DNA of 64,000 nucleotides from Arthrinium phaeospermum (lineage: Eukaryota > Ascomycota > Sordariomycetes > Amphisphaeriales > Apiosporaceae). Both the position numbers and the translations under genes were made by a program. The notes beneath the pieces were generated by a model. It was not told where the DNA came from. It worked only from the letters and a program-made list of their open reading frames with translations, and searched no databases. The DNA is taken from the NCBI GenBank assembly GCA_006503535.1, contig QYRS01000009.1, positions 1,116,001 to 1,180,000 on the forward strand, in the 5' to 3' direction. Shown piece after piece: positions 11,855-26,213 of this stretch (positions are counted from its first letter, which is position 1; every line of letters begins with the position of its first letter).

Positions 11855-14800
11855 ATGCCTGCGTCTACATCTTCTGGCGTTTCCGCCGAGACCATCATGG
11901 ACTCTTGGCAACAATATCTCGCAGAGTCAGTCATATCAGCAGTTGTCACAACAATTACTCTAGGCACAGCTGACCGTGCCTGCAATATAGTGCGCCGCCA
12001 CCTGCTTTCCCACGGCGGGTGGATCTGTCTTCAGCGCCCACACCAGATACTTTGGTACGGCGGAAGATCAAGTTTCAGGGCAAATGTCCTGCCAAAGCCT
12101 CAGTAAGAGCCATCGTCCTGACGGCGTGGGCTCTTGTGAACGTCCACTACTCCGACGCTGAGGACGTGGTGTTCGGTCTGGCGATGATGAACCAAGATCA
12201 AGACCAGCCTGAGGGCGAGGAAGACGAGCAAGCGCGTCCCGCTGCGCCCTTCCGCTTTTGGTATCAGCCCAACCAGCTCGTGGGGGAAACCCTGGCTTCG
12301 TTTGAGACAGGCGAGTTCCGTCCCCATTTCGGAGAGGCGGTTTCACTGGAAAGCATCGGCCAACTGGGACCCGACATGCTCAATGCGACCAAGTATGACA
12401 ACCAACTAGTCATCGAGGGGGACGCCTCCAGCTCTATCTCGACCCCCCTGGATAGGGTAATGAACGTCGAGGTTAGCCCGACCAGGGTCGGCATCAATGT
12501 CCAGGCCTTCTTTGATCTGGCTTGTGTTGGCCGCGACGAGATGCAACGCATCCTCTGCACTTTTGAACACATGGTTCTGCAACTTGCGGAGCCTTCAAAT
12601 GCGACCAAACCACTTGGGTCGCTCAGCACTATCAGCAAAAGCGATATGTCGCAGATCGTGGAGTGGAACAAGGATCTTCCACCTCCCTCGGGAAAATGCC
12701 TTCATGAGCTCATTGCGCAAAGCTCTGAAGAGACTCCGTCTGCGGAAGCTGTATGCGGAATGGGAATGACATTCTCTTATAAAGAGTTGAGCTGCATGTC
12801 GGACAGGTTAGCAAAACTACTCATTTGCGCACATGGGGTCAAGCCGGGTAAGGTCGTGCCGTTCATGTTCGACAAGAGCCCACTGGTTGTGCCTACGCTC
12901 CTGGGCATATTGAAGACGGGAGCCTCCTTCGTCCCCTTCGACCCAGCGCATCAGCCCGAAGATACGGCTCGCCTGCTACAAGCTTGTGACGCCGACTTCG
13001 CGGTCTGCTCCCAAAACTATGAGCACCGATTCAAAGAGCACAACGCGGAGGCCCTCGTGATTGATGCGGGCTTCTTCGAAGCTCTTCCTGTTCTCGATAT
13101 CGCGCTCCCAGCCGTCGATCCTAACAGCCCGGCATATGTGATTTTCACTTCGGGGTCTACGGGCGTTCCGAAGGGAATAATATGTTCGCACTCTGCGGCA
13201 GGCACCAATATCCTGGCTCACGGCCCACGTGAGACAAACAGCAGTGAAAGCCGAGTCCTCGCCTTCTCCGCCTTCACATTTGATATATCCATCACCGATA
13301 TATTCACCACTCTCTCATTTGGAGGTACCTTGTGTGTCCCCTCAGATCACGAGAAGATGAACGACCTGACGGGCGCAATCCGTCGGATGCGTGTCAACCA
13401 CTTGGTGACGACGCCTACTGTCGCTCAGTTTCTGGACCCCGAAACAGTGCCCACACTGCAGGTGTTGGTCACAGGTGGAGAGGCCATGACTGACGAGTTC
13501 ATCGAGCTGTGGGCTGATAGAATCAGACTCTTCAACTCTTACGGTCCAGCTGAGTGTACCTCACGGGCGAGCTCCGCGAGGAAGTCACGCGGCGACAAGG
13601 GTTCCGTAATAGGAACCAACATGGGATCTGCTCTGTGGGTCACGCAAAGCTCTGATCCCAACGTATTGTTGCCAATCGGTGCGGTTGGTGAACTGGTTGT
13701 TGAAGGCAACATCCTCGCCGATGGCTATCTGAAGAACCCAGCCAAAACGGAAGAAACCTTCATCAAAGCGCCTCAATGGCTCAAAGATGCATTTCCCCAA
13801 CGCGCCTCTGGCTCTCTCTACAGAACGGGTGATCTTGTCCAGCAAAAGGCCGATGGCTCACTGATCTTCATTGGACGCCGTGATACTCAGGTAAGATAGA
13901 CTACTGTCATAGCTTGTCGAGATACTAATACTTTCGCAGATCAAAATCCATGGTGTCCGGCTTGAAGCTGGGCATATCGAGGCAAAGATCAAGCAGGAAC
14001 TCCCTGGTGACGCCAACGTCGTCGTTGACAAGATTCTCATTGGCGACGATGAGCGGCCTAAGCAGATGCTTGCAGCTTTCATTACTCTTCCTAGTCTTAC
14101 CCCAGCCCAGGAAACGCCGGGGATCGAGCTGGTGCCCGCGAACCCGCAGGTCCAAGACTTCGTATTCCAACTGCACAAGACCTTGGTTGCTACCCTCCCT
14201 TCCTACATGGTGCCGAATTTCATCTTGCCTCTCATCTCTATACCCTTGGGATCGACGGGTAAAACCAACCGGAAAGGACTGCAAGCCTTTGCCAAATCCT
14301 TACCAATCGACAAGCTGAACCAGTTCACCGGATCGACATTCCAGAATGACGGCCGTGTGGAGAAGCCCTTCGGCGATGTCGAGACTGCACTGAGCAACAT
14401 TTGGGCTACCATCCTCCGCATTCCACAAGACTCGATCCACAGACAAGACGGCTTCTTCGCACTTGGTGGCGATTCTGTCTCTGCCATGAAGCTTGTCGCC
14501 GAAGCTGCCAACCACGACTACCACATCACTGTCGCAGACATATTCCAGCACTCTACCCTGGCTGAGTTGGCCCAAGTAATTACGGGCACTGACGCCGCGA
14601 CAACACGCCATCAACTTGACGATATTGATCCGTTCGAGCTTATCGGGGGACCCAGCACGTTCCGCTCTATCCGCGATCAGCTTAAGAAGTTGTACCGGAT
14701 TCCCGTCAGCAGGGTGGAAGATGTTTATCCAACAACTGCAACTGTCGAAGGCATGATGGCGGAAAACATCAATTCGCCAGAAGCTTACTTGCTGCAAGAA

Positions 14801-17800
14801 GTCCTGAAACTTGCCGATGATGTCGACATCCCCACGTTGGAGGCCGCTATTGAGGCGGTAGTTGAGGCGTACCCGATCATGCGAACGAGGATTGTGCACA
14901 TCAAGGGCCTGGGGACTTGCCAAGTTGTCATGACCGATGATGATCTCCCGGATGTTGCTCAAGACGACGATCTGACTACATTCCTTGCTAGGGACAAGAG
15001 CAATCACATGAGCTATGGCGATGCGCTTAGCCGTTTCGCCATCATTCGGGAGCCCAGTGGAAACCGGTACTTGGTATGGACGTGCCATCATGCTATCACA
15101 GATGGCCACATGAACCAAGATGCCATTCGACGAATTGAGATGGCTTACAACGAGCAGCCTCTCCCGGCTACCCTACAGTACAATCAATTCATCAAGTACC
15201 TGATGGACAAGGGCACACAGGACGCAGCAGACTTCTGGGCAGGGCAGTTTGCCGGTTCCAAGGCCTCTTCCTTCCCTCACTTTGACGATTCTTATGAGCC
15301 ATCCGTCACAGACTACATTACCCGAGTCCTCAGTCTACCCCGTACAACGTCCAAGTACACCACGTCCATCGTCATTCGCGCAGCATGGGCACTTGTGCTC
15401 TCACATGTCAGCAACACAAGCGATGTCCTTATGGGTTCGACGCAGTCTGGCCGCGACATGGGCCTCCCTGGCGTCCATGAATGCCTTGGTCCATGCCTCG
15501 GCACAGTGCCAGTGCGTATTGTTATTAACAAGGATGAGAACGTTTCCTCTTTCCTGTCAAGAGTTCAGAAGCAGTACCTCGACATGATCCCCTATCAGCT
15601 CACAGGCTTGCAACATATCCGAAAAGCTAGCGAAGAGGCTGCCGAAGCCATTGGCTTCCACAATATTCTTGTTGTGCAGCCGACGGTAGAGAACAGTTCC
15701 GCGCTCTTCCACCCTGACGAGTCTCGTAACACAGGAGACATGCTCAACTTCGGATTACTCCTGGAATGCATTCTTGGTCAGGATGATGTCCAAATCCGTG
15801 CTGGTTACGATAAGAACATCCTGGGCTCTACTAAGATTAACATTTTGATCCAGACCTTGGAGCACGTTTTGAAGCTGCTTATGAGTGATGCCAATGCCAC
15901 CAGCCCGCTATCAGACCTGGACATCGAGATCCCTCTCGACTTCCTTGTTCCTGAGGGCTTCAACCCCGACGTGGAGCCTTTAGAGCAGTGCATGCACTGG
16001 ATGATCGAAGAGCAAGGGCGAAAGCAGCCCAAAGCCCTCATGATTGACTCATGGGATGCCCAGTTGACATACCGCGAGGCGAACGAATACTCCGATCGCC
16101 TTGCCGGAGTTCTTGTTGGGCTCGGCGTAGGTCCGGAGACGATTGTGCCGTTTGCATTCGAGAAGAGTGCTTGGGCTACAGTTGCCATTCATGCTATTCT
16201 CAAAGCAGGCGGCTGCTGCGTCGCGCTGGATATGGCACACCCGCGGGCTCGGCACGAGAAGATCGTTGCTGATACCGAGGCACAAGTCATTGTTGCATCC
16301 AGCAAGCATGCTGCCAATATCGACTTGGTCCCCCATGTCATAGCAGTTGATCGCCTGATGCTGGATTCCCTGCCACCACGGCCAGACAGTACTCGGATTG
16401 ATGTGTCGCCTTCAAACGCAGCCTGGATTGTTTACTCCTCTGGTTCTACAGGCACTCCGAAGGGATCGATACTGGAGCATCGGTCACTCTGCACCACCTC
16501 CCGAACGAACTCAGATATTCTCAGTGTTGGTCCCTCTACACGCGCAATCCAGTTCGCGAGCTTCAGCTTTGATGTCGCCATCGAAGAGAACACCATTATC
16601 CCCATGTATGGCGGATGTGTCTGCATCCCATCGGACGAAGAACGTCTCAACGACCTGCCGGGCGCCATGCGTCGCTTGGAGGTGAATTGGGCGGATCTGA
16701 CGCCGACTGTTGGTCGAATGCTCAACCCCGAGAACGTTCCTTGCCTTCGTACGCTGGTGCTTGGTGGCGAAAGCCTCACCAAAGACATCATCGAGACCTG
16801 GGGTGGGAAGATAGACCTCTTCAATACCTACGGCCCGAGCGAATGTTCGATCCAATGCACATCTAGTAAGCCGCTGCAGAAGGAGGCTACGGGTGCCAAC
16901 ATCGGATGGCCGGCAAATTGCAAGCTCTGGGTCGTGGACCCCGAGGAGCCCAACAAGCTTCTTCCGTTCGGCGAAGTTGGTGAACTGCTTATCGAAGGCC
17001 CAATCGTCGGGCGCGGGTACCTGAAGGAGGCTGTCAAGACTAAGGCCGCCTTTATCAGCGGTCTCTCGTGGGCTCCTCAAGGGTCACTACCGGAGCCACG
17101 GCGATTCTACCGCACTGGTGATATCGCCAAGTTCAATCCCGATGGCAGCCTCGACTGCTTGGGACGTCGTGACAACCAGGTCAAGCTCAATGGCCAGCGC
17201 ATAGAGTTGGGCGAGATTGAGTACAACATCACGAAGCAGCTGCGTGTGCCAGAGTCCGCCCAGGTCGCCGTCGAGGTCTTCTCTCCCGGAGGCTCGGCTA
17301 GTCGCAAGCTTCTGGCGGCCTTCATCCAGTTCCAAGACGTGAAGGCCAGCGACCTCGCCATCATGGCAATGTCAGACGCTCTTAGGGGCGATTTGGACGG
17401 CGTTAGGACCAGAATTTCTCAAAAGATGCCCGAATACATGGTCCCCGCCCTTTGGGTTCCTGTCTTCAGCCTGCCGATCAATACATCGGGCAAGATTGAC
17501 AGGAAGAAACTGCGCGAAGCCGCCGCATCTTTCGATCGCGCGCAGTTGAACCTGTACTCGCTGGCCCATACCGCCAAAGAAACGGCCGTGACTGCGTTTT
17601 CGTCGAACACCGAGGCCATCCTGGCTGATTTGTGGGCTACTGTCCTCCAGATAGATGTCAGCAAAGACCCCATCAGCCCGACCGACAGCTTCCTCGACTT
17701 GGGTGGTGACTCTATCACGGCCATGCAGCTGGTTGGTAAGGCTCGAGTGGCTGGGCTTGCACTCTCTGTCCCCAGCATCATGAAAGCCCCAAAGCTTGTC

Positions 17801-20800
17801 GACATGGCTTTGGCTGCCAAGCGTATTCCCGGCGTCGGTCTGGCTGTCCCAAAGGGTGTGTCTCAAGCATTCGTAGAATTGGTCTCGCCGTCAGAGTCCG
17901 AGTCAGAGTTCGAGGATACCAACGCCATGCCTTTGCCAGATATAACCTTGGTGAGGGAGGCGAGCATCCCGAATAGACCGATGTCTTCCGCGCGGCCCAA
18001 CACAGCCTCATCAGTTAGGACTTCAGAGACGATTAGGGACAACACAGTGTACCGCCCATTCCAGATGCTGACTGGCAGGGTCTCTAGGGATAACATCCTG
18101 AAATTGCTGACCGACAAGCATGGTTGGGACCCCCTGAGTGTTTTGGACGCCTATCCCACTACCGCCTTGCAAGAGGGTCTCATTTCCTTGACCGCGTCCG
18201 ATGGGAACTCCTACGTTCTGAGAGATGTTTACGAACTACCAACCAATATCGATTTGGAAGCGTTCAAATCTGCATGGGAGGCTATTGTCGGCGAGTATGA
18301 CATCCTGCGCACCAGAGTCGTCTTCCTGGATGGTGTTGGGTCATGCCAGGTTGTCCGTGACGAATCTATCCAATGGAAGTCGGCGAACGACTTGGAATCC
18401 TACCTGGCGGCCGACAGATCTGAGCCTATGGGTTACGGAACGGCTCTTGCCAGATACGCCATCATTCAAGACGGTCCTACCAGGAACTTTGTCTGGACTG
18501 TTCACCACGCCCTCTACGATGGCTACTCCATGGACCTGACTATGTCAGCTGTGGACCAAGTCTATGCCGGCAGCACAATGTCTCCTACACGCCCCTTCCG
18601 GGACTTCATTCGGCATCTGCAGCAAGTCGACGCCAGATCCATGGAAGCTTTCTGGCAGAACCAGCTCAGGGAATTGGAAACGGCGCCTTTTCCTGCTGTA
18701 CCAGCCGGCCATCGTTCCCAAGCTGATACCACGGTTACCCATTCCATGCCATTCTCGTTTGACCGAAGGGCCGGCTTTAATATGGCAAGTTTACTTAAGG
18801 CAGCGTGGAGCATTGCAGTATCCAGAATGTCCGACTCCAAAGACGTGATCTTCGGCGTCACTCAGTCTGGGCGTGACCTGGATCTGGAAGGCATCGACAT
18901 CATGAACGGCCCTACGATCAACACCGTCCCTGTACGCGTCAGAGCTGACCCTCAGCTCACGGTGCAGAGCTTCATATCTCAGATCCAGGCCCAGGGCGCC
19001 GACATGATCAAGTACTCGCACGTTGGTCTGCAAGGAATCAAGAGGATCAGCGACGCGACTAGAGACGCTTGCGAGTTCCAGAACCTCATCGTCATTCAGC
19101 CGGGAGAAATGGGTGAGCAACCGTCGTCAGTCTTCCGCAACCACAAGACTGCAACTACAGCGGACTACCTCAGCGGCTTCGCCTTAGTTCTCGAGTGTGC
19201 GATCGGTGACGGGGAGATTTCCTTCTCAGCCCACCACGATTCTACGGCCATATCCTCTGCCCAGATTGAACGACTGCTACAGCAACTAGAGCACTTGCTA
19301 TACCAACTCCAGGACCGCCGTAATGGCAAGCTGGAAGATATGGAGATGTTCTGTTCGGCAGACCGACAAGACCTCAGCGCTTGGAACGGCAACTACCCCA
19401 AGACTATCCACCAGACGATGCACGAGATCATCGTTAAGCAAGCCGCCGCCACTCCTGATGCCCTTGCCATCGCCTCCAGAGAAGTTGAACTGTCCTACAA
19501 GGAACTCGATGATCTTACCAACCATCTCGCTCACCAGATCCAGGCACTCGGCATGGGACCCGAAGATGTGGTGCCCATCTGCATTGAGAAGTCCCCCGAG
19601 GCTGTCCTCTCTATGATATCCATTCTCAAGAGCGGAGGAGCTTTTGTTCCTCTGGATCCGCAGAACCCAGTTGACCGACTGATTGACTTGATTGACCAAG
19701 TTGAAGCCAAAGTCGTCGTATTCTCTGAGCAGACCAAGCACTTGATCCCTACCCTTGCTCCGGCCGATAAAATCACTTCCATCGTCCTCCCCAGTTCTAT
19801 CACTGCTTGGGGTCCTCTGAAATCGGATCCCGTCGAGTCTCAAGCTAAACCGTCGAACCTTGCTTATGCTCTTTTCACATCGGGTTCCACTGGACGCCCC
19901 AAGGCCGTCGCAGTCCATCATCTCTCGGTCGCATCATCGACATACGGACACGGTGTGGCCATGGGATTTGCCGACCATCCGAAGAGGACCCTCCAGTTTG
20001 CATCATACACTTTTGATGCCTGTATTGCCGAGATATTCACTGCGCTTCACTTCGGAGGCTGCATATGCATTCCCACAGAGCACGAGCGAATGAACGACCT
20101 GTCCCAGTTCATCCGTGACTTCAAGTGCGACTGGGCTTTCTTCACGCCTTCCTTCGTTCGCCTCCTGAAGCCTGAGGATATCCCGTCTATGACTACTGTT
20201 GTTCTCGGTGGCGAGGCGCTCAACCAAGAGTGCATCAACGTGTGGGGCGACAAGGTCCGTTTGATGAACGGATACGGTCCAACCGAGACATGCGTGTTCA
20301 CAGTCACGCGTACTATCCCCGGTCCCAACGAACAGGTCGAGCGCCGCCACAAGGCCGAGACCATCGGGCACCCGGTGAGCTCCATTGGCTGGGTTGTTGA
20401 CCCCAATAACCATGAACGCCTGACCCCAGTGGGCTGTGTCGGCGAGCTCCTCATCCAGGGACCCAACGTCTCCCGTGGGTATCTCAAGAATCCGGAGAAG
20501 ACGGCCGAAGTCTTTGTCGGCAACCCCAAGTGGCTCCGGGCTTTTGGTCACACGAAGCCCGAGCTGCTCTACAAGACGGGTGACTTGGTTCGTCAAGACG
20601 TTATCGATGGTACCCTTACATACCTTGGGCGCAAGGATAACCAGACCAAGGTCAATGGTCAACGATTGGAGCTTGGTAAGTAATTGGAATATTCGGGCTT
20701 GGGATTTGATCTAACAGTGTTGCAGGCGAAATCGAGACGCAGCTGAAACTAAAGGGTGCCGATGTGGAATCGGCCATTGTATTGGCTGGCAAGACCAAAG

Positions 20801-23800
20801 TCGACAAATCCAAGCAGACCTTAGCTGCTTTCATTGAGTTTCAAGATGACACAGAGGCAACCCCTGGTCTTCTGTTGAAGACGGATGATGAACTTCGTGC
20901 CAGGTTTGAGGAACTCGACAGCGCAATGCGTGCGACTCTGCCCAGATACATGGTCCCCAGTCTCTGGATCCCCGTCTCCAAGATGCCCATCATGGCCGCT
21001 AGTGGCAAAACCGACCGAAAGTGCCTCAAGTCACTATTCGATGGACTGGATGCAGAGCAGGTCTTGATGTACTCGTTGGAGGCTCCCGAGTCGGCCCTGG
21101 CCGCCCCACGAGAGGCATCGACCGACATCGAGAAAACCATGCTGGAGCTCGTCGCTCGCACCCTTGCGAAAGACCCCGCCGCCGTACATGTCAACGACAG
21201 CTTCTTCCGCCTCGGTGGAGATTCCATCACGGCCATCCAGCTGGTCGCTGCCGCGCGAAGCGCTGGCATCACGTTGTCGACCGAGGACATCTTCCGCTAC
21301 AAGACGATTGCTAGTATCGCGGCCAACATTCACCAAGATACCCGATCCGGATCGGGTTCTAACGCAAAGGCTGTGGTGTCCTTTTCTCTTGTACCTAAAG
21401 CCAAGTTGGAGACGTACTTGGAAGCAGTCAAAGAGCAACATGGGCTTGAGAGGGAATCGATTGCGGACCTTTTGCCCTGCACCCCGCTACAGGAGGGAAT
21501 GCTGTTCTTGACCATCAAAGATCCCGAAGGTAAGAAAACGCGCATCGTTTGATACACTGGTTCATCACTAACTTGTTGTCTAGCCTATGTACTCCGCGAA
21601 GTCTACCGTCTGCCGTCCAAGATTGACATCGCCCGCTTCAAAGCGGCATGGGAGCAGGTCATCCAGGATGTGGAATTGCTCAGGACACGGATCGTCAGCT
21701 TGGGCGAGGATGGGTGCTTCCAGGTTGTCATGACCCAACAAATCGAGTGGCACACATCCACCAAGGTCCAAGAGTATATCGACGGCGACAAGCAGCACCA
21801 CTTCGGGTTTGGCTCCCCTCTTGCGCGTTTCGCCATCATCGAGACGCAGTACACCGGATGCTACTTCATCTGGTCTATTCATCACTCACTCTACGATGGG
21901 TGGGCAAAGACACTCATCATGCAGAAGGTGGAGCAGGCCTACAGGGGCATGGCGCCCCAGCTGAGTATCAGCCCCCCGTTCAACCGCTTCATTAAATACC
22001 TTCAAGGGACAGACGCATCTGAGGAAAAGGCATACTGGACGGCTCAGTTCTCTGGCCTCGAGGCTCAGTCTTACCCAAGATTGCCGTCAGCCGCCTTCGA
22101 GCCCATCATTGATCAGACGATCACTATTAAGATTCCTCTGATGCGCAAGCCGGATTCTTCATTCACCCTCGGCACGATCCTGAAGGTAATGTTTCAAACC
22201 CTCTCCGGCTGCTTTCCTACCGTTCCGCGACTAACCAATCCCACTTTAGGCTGCTTATGCTATCGTCCTGGGTCGATACACCGGCGCCAGCGATGCTTTG
22301 TTTGGTGTTATTCAGACGGGTCGCAACGTCCCAATTGAGGGCATTTCTGACATGATCGGACCGACTATCACCACAGTGCCTTTGCGCATCCAGCTCGATA
22401 ACGACGTGTCAGTGGCCAAGTTCCTCGACGTTGTCCAAACGCAAGCGACCGACATGATCCGCTTTGAGCACACTGGACTTCAACACATTGCCAAGATGAG
22501 CGGCGAATGCCGCGAGGCATGTGCTTTCCAAAACATCATGGTCATCCAGCCCGACACCAAGCTGGGATCAGACTTCCTGGGTGCGCAGAGCATCGACGTC
22601 GAGGACAAGGGATTCCTTCGCTTCGGCATGGGTCTCGAGTGCGTTCTACAGGCGCAGTCAATCGAGATCACCGGCGGCTACGACCAGCGCCTCATCTCCA
22701 AGGCTCAGATGAGCCGACTCCTGTTCCAGCTCAGAACGGCAGTCCAGCAGCTCTCCGAAGAACCCGATATGCTTGTTCGCGACATTGATATCGTGAGCCC
22801 AGAGGACATGGCCGAGATGGCGGATATGAACGAAGAGCTGCCCGAGGACATTCATGACCTCACGCACGATGTCATTCATTCGATGGCGATGCAGCGATCC
22901 GACTCGATGGCTGTTAATGCTTGGGATGTCGACTTCAAGTATTCGGAGCTGGACCAGCTGTCCACCAAGCTCGCCCATCACCTCAAGACGCTTGGCATCG
23001 GTGCAGAAACCGTAGTCCCCCTGTGCTTCGAGAAATCCGGCTGGGCGGTTGTCTCTGTTCTCGGTGTGATGAAGGCCGGTGCTGCCTTTACGTAAGTCAT
23101 TACTCCTTTCCTCGTCCAAGAGTTGCTCTAACGGTTTTTGTTGTAGTTTCCTTGACCCCGCCTATCCGATGGCTCGTCTCAACGAGATCATCCAGCAGGT
23201 CAAGGCCAAGGTGATCCTTGCGTCCCTTGATCAGGCGCCTCTCTGGAGAAACTCCAGCGTACCAGTGCTGATCATCGATAATGTTTCTATCGAGTCCCTC
23301 CCTACCCCATCACGCATTCTTCCTGTGGAATGCACGCCCCAAAATGTTCTCTATGTTATTTTCACTTCAGGTTCGACCGGCAAGCCCAAGGGCTGTGTCA
23401 TCGAACACCATTCCTTCCTTACTTGCGCTCGTGCTCAGGCCGCCCGATCGGGAATGACAGAGTCGAGCAGAGTGCTGCAGGGCGCCTCCTACTCGTTCGA
23501 CGTGAGCGTCATGGAGATGCTCACGGCACTGACGGTGGGTGCTTGCGTCTGTGTCCCCAACGAGCGCATCAAGAAGCGCAGCGTGGTGGACGTCATCAAT
23601 GACTTCCGCATCACGTGGGCTTTCCTTACCCCTTCGGTCGTCAAGTTCATCAAGCCATCCGACATTCCCCATCTGAAGACGCTGGTGCTCGGCGGTGAGG
23701 CGCTTACCACCCAGAATATCAAGACTTGGGCTCAGCATCTTACCCTCATCAACGGCTACGGGCCCTCTGAATGCACCATTGCCGCAACTGCCAATCGTAT

Positions 23801-26213
23801 TACTAACCCCGACGAGGACCCCGCCAACATTGGCAAGGCGCTCGGTGGTATCTGCTGGATTGCAGACCCCGATGATCACAACAAGCTCGCGCCTCTCGGT
23901 ACGATTGGTGAGCTGTTGATCGAAGGCAGTATCGTTGCTCGCGGCTATCTTGACAACCCGGAGAAGACCGCCGAGGTCTTTGTCGAGAACCCGACGTGGG
24001 CTAAGACAATCGGCGGCAAGTTAAGGAGACTTTACAAGACCGGTGATCTCGCCTACTTCAATGTCGACGGTTACATCATGTTCTGCGGCCGGAAGGACAC
24101 CCAGGTCAAGGTCCGCGGTCAGAGAATGGAATTGGGAGAGATCGAGACCCATCTCACCCTCAACAAGAACATCCAGCATGCCATGGTCATGTACCCGAAG
24201 GCTGGCCCCTGTCGTCGACAGCTTGTTGGCATCGTTTCCATTGCCAAGCTGGGAGCGACGACCAACTCCAATGCGATGGTGGAGATGATCGATTCCCACC
24301 AGTCTGCCAGTGCCGCCGAGGAGATGGCACTGATCAGCGCCCATCTCGCCACTGTAGTCCCTACCTACATGGTTCCTCAGATGTGGATCGTTATCTGCAG
24401 CTTCCCTCTCCTTCCTAGCGGCAAGTTGAACAGGAAGCGCGTAGAGCAGTGGCTCGTCTCGATGGATAACGACACTCACCAACGCATCGGTGCCCTCGCC
24501 AACGGCCTCCGAGTTCAGGGTCCCACCACACTTGCTGAGCAGAAGATTCATAAGGTTTGGGTCGAGGTGCTCAAATTGCCCGCAGAGGAAATCGGCGTCG
24601 GGCAGGAGTTCACTTCTCTCGGTGGCGACTCCATTCTGGCAATGGTGGTTGTCAGCAAACTGCGTGCCGAAGGGTTCCAAGTCACCATGACCGATGTCGC
24701 GAGTGCTCGCACGATCTCCCAACTCGCCTCTCGTATTGCACGAGAAGACTCCGGGGCCAATCAGCTCGTCAGCGCCTTCGAGGACCCCATCGAAGAGCTG
24801 TTCGACCTCTCGCCTGTTCAACAGTTCTATGCCGGCCATGCACTGAACGACGACTACCTCTCCAACGAGACGAACAAGCGATTCAACCACACGTTTTGCT
24901 TAACCGTCAAGAAGCCTCTTGATGCCGCTCTTGCGCGAGAGGCGCTGGAGGCCCTGATCAACCGCCACTCGATGCTGCGCGTTCGCTTCCAGAAGGATAC
25001 CACCGCACCTTGTGGCTGGAAACAGTATATCTCACCCGATTTCGCCGGGTCCCATCAATTCCGCTCTTGGGAGGACACCACGTTAGAAGAGGTCAAGCCG
25101 AGTGTCGAAGAAACTCGCCAGAGCTTGAACATGGAAGACGGTCCGATCATGGCTGCTGACCTCGTGACAATCAATGACCATGAGCAGTATATGTTCATTG
25201 TCGCGCATCACTTGGTTGTTGACTTGGTTTCGTGGAACACCATTCTCAAGGATCTCGAAGAATATCTTGCCACCTCGACTTTTACTTCCGAAGCACCATA
25301 CCCCTTCCAAGCCTGGGTTAAGAAGCAGAAGGAGTATACCATTCGCAACTTCCCTCCGGAGAAGGCGCTCCCTGTCCGGATACCGAAGCCCAACTATGCT
25401 TACTGGGGAATGGAAAACCGCATCAACATCTCCAAAGACACTGAACATTCCTCCTTTACGCTGCCCGAGCGCGACACGAAGGCGCTGTTGACGGCGTGCC
25501 AGAAGTTGTACGGCGCCGAGCCCATGGATATCCTCAGCTCGGCCATGTCGCACGCCTTTAGCTACATATTCCGCGACCGCTCGACGCCGCCCATTATGCG
25601 ATACAACCATGGACGCGAGAGCATCGGCGGCGTCGACGTCTCGGGCACGGTCGGCTGGTTCACCACCTTGTCGCCGCTGCACATCGCTGTCCACAGTCGC
25701 GACGACAGTATCGCCGTCCTCCGCCGCGGCATCGAGACGCGCAAGAAGCTGCCCATGAACGGCCTCGGTTACTTCGCCTCGCGGTACTACCACCCCGGTG
25801 GCCGCGCCGCTTTCGCCTGCCAGGACCGGATGGAAGTCTCGATCAACTACCTCGGCGTGTCGGACGGCCAAGCGCGCAACGACAACGAGGCGGGCGGCTT
25901 CTTCGACATGAGCCAGGCCATCGAGAACGGGCTGGGCGCGGACGGGCAAGAAGTGAAATGCTTCAGCCTGGTGTCGGTCAGCGCCGAGGTGCGCGAGGGC
26001 CGGTTCCACATCCAGTGCGTCTGGAACAAACATATGAAGGCGCAGCCGCAGATCCGCAAGTGGCTGGCGGGCTACTACGAGCAGGCGCTCAAGGATGTGG
26101 CGTACCGGGCGGCCAAGGCGCTGCAGGCGGCGGAGGCGGCGGAGAAGATGGAGGAGGGGATTAAGCCGTTGAGGAGGGCGGCGACGTCGCCGGCGGCTTT
26201 GACGGATTTTTGA
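11855..26213 (+). CDS. Tetramodular non-ribosomal peptide synthetase, half-C + 4 modules + terminal E
   Basis: Seven exons (11855-11925, 11991-13890, 13940-20675, 20726-21529, 21584-22185, 22250-23091, 23147-26213) join in phase to 4,673 aa. Order with approximate residues: C-terminal half of a condensation domain without HHxxxDG (1-225); A1 (257-760); T1, GGDS ~832; C1, HHAITDG ~1039; A2, SSGSTG ~1489; T2 ~1911; C2, HHALYDG ~2179; A3, TSGSTG ~2637; T3 ~3065; C3, HHSLYDG ~3270; A4, TSGSTG ~3725; T4 ~4143; E, HHLVVDLVSW ~4339, with NHGRE, TVGWFT and INYLG. All four A domains keep the pocket Asp and terminal Lys expected for alpha-amino acids. Reading the pocket against GrsA by eye gives DITVVGSSRK, DVEDVGTIQK, DAAFVGGVFK and DVMFVGGIAK; I cannot assign substrates. 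No thioesterase, reductase or cyclising terminal C follows the E domain. The start was chosen because exon 1 restores a WQQYLADAPP condensation-domain sequence. The expected product is a tetrapeptide with a D-residue at position 4, possibly using an FAS-derived residue. Confidence 0.93.

Noticed and set aside
12019..13899. NRPS starting at a non-ATG codon at 12019
   Set aside because: A phase-correct 65-nt intron links it to an ATG at 11855 and completes a condensation-domain segment.
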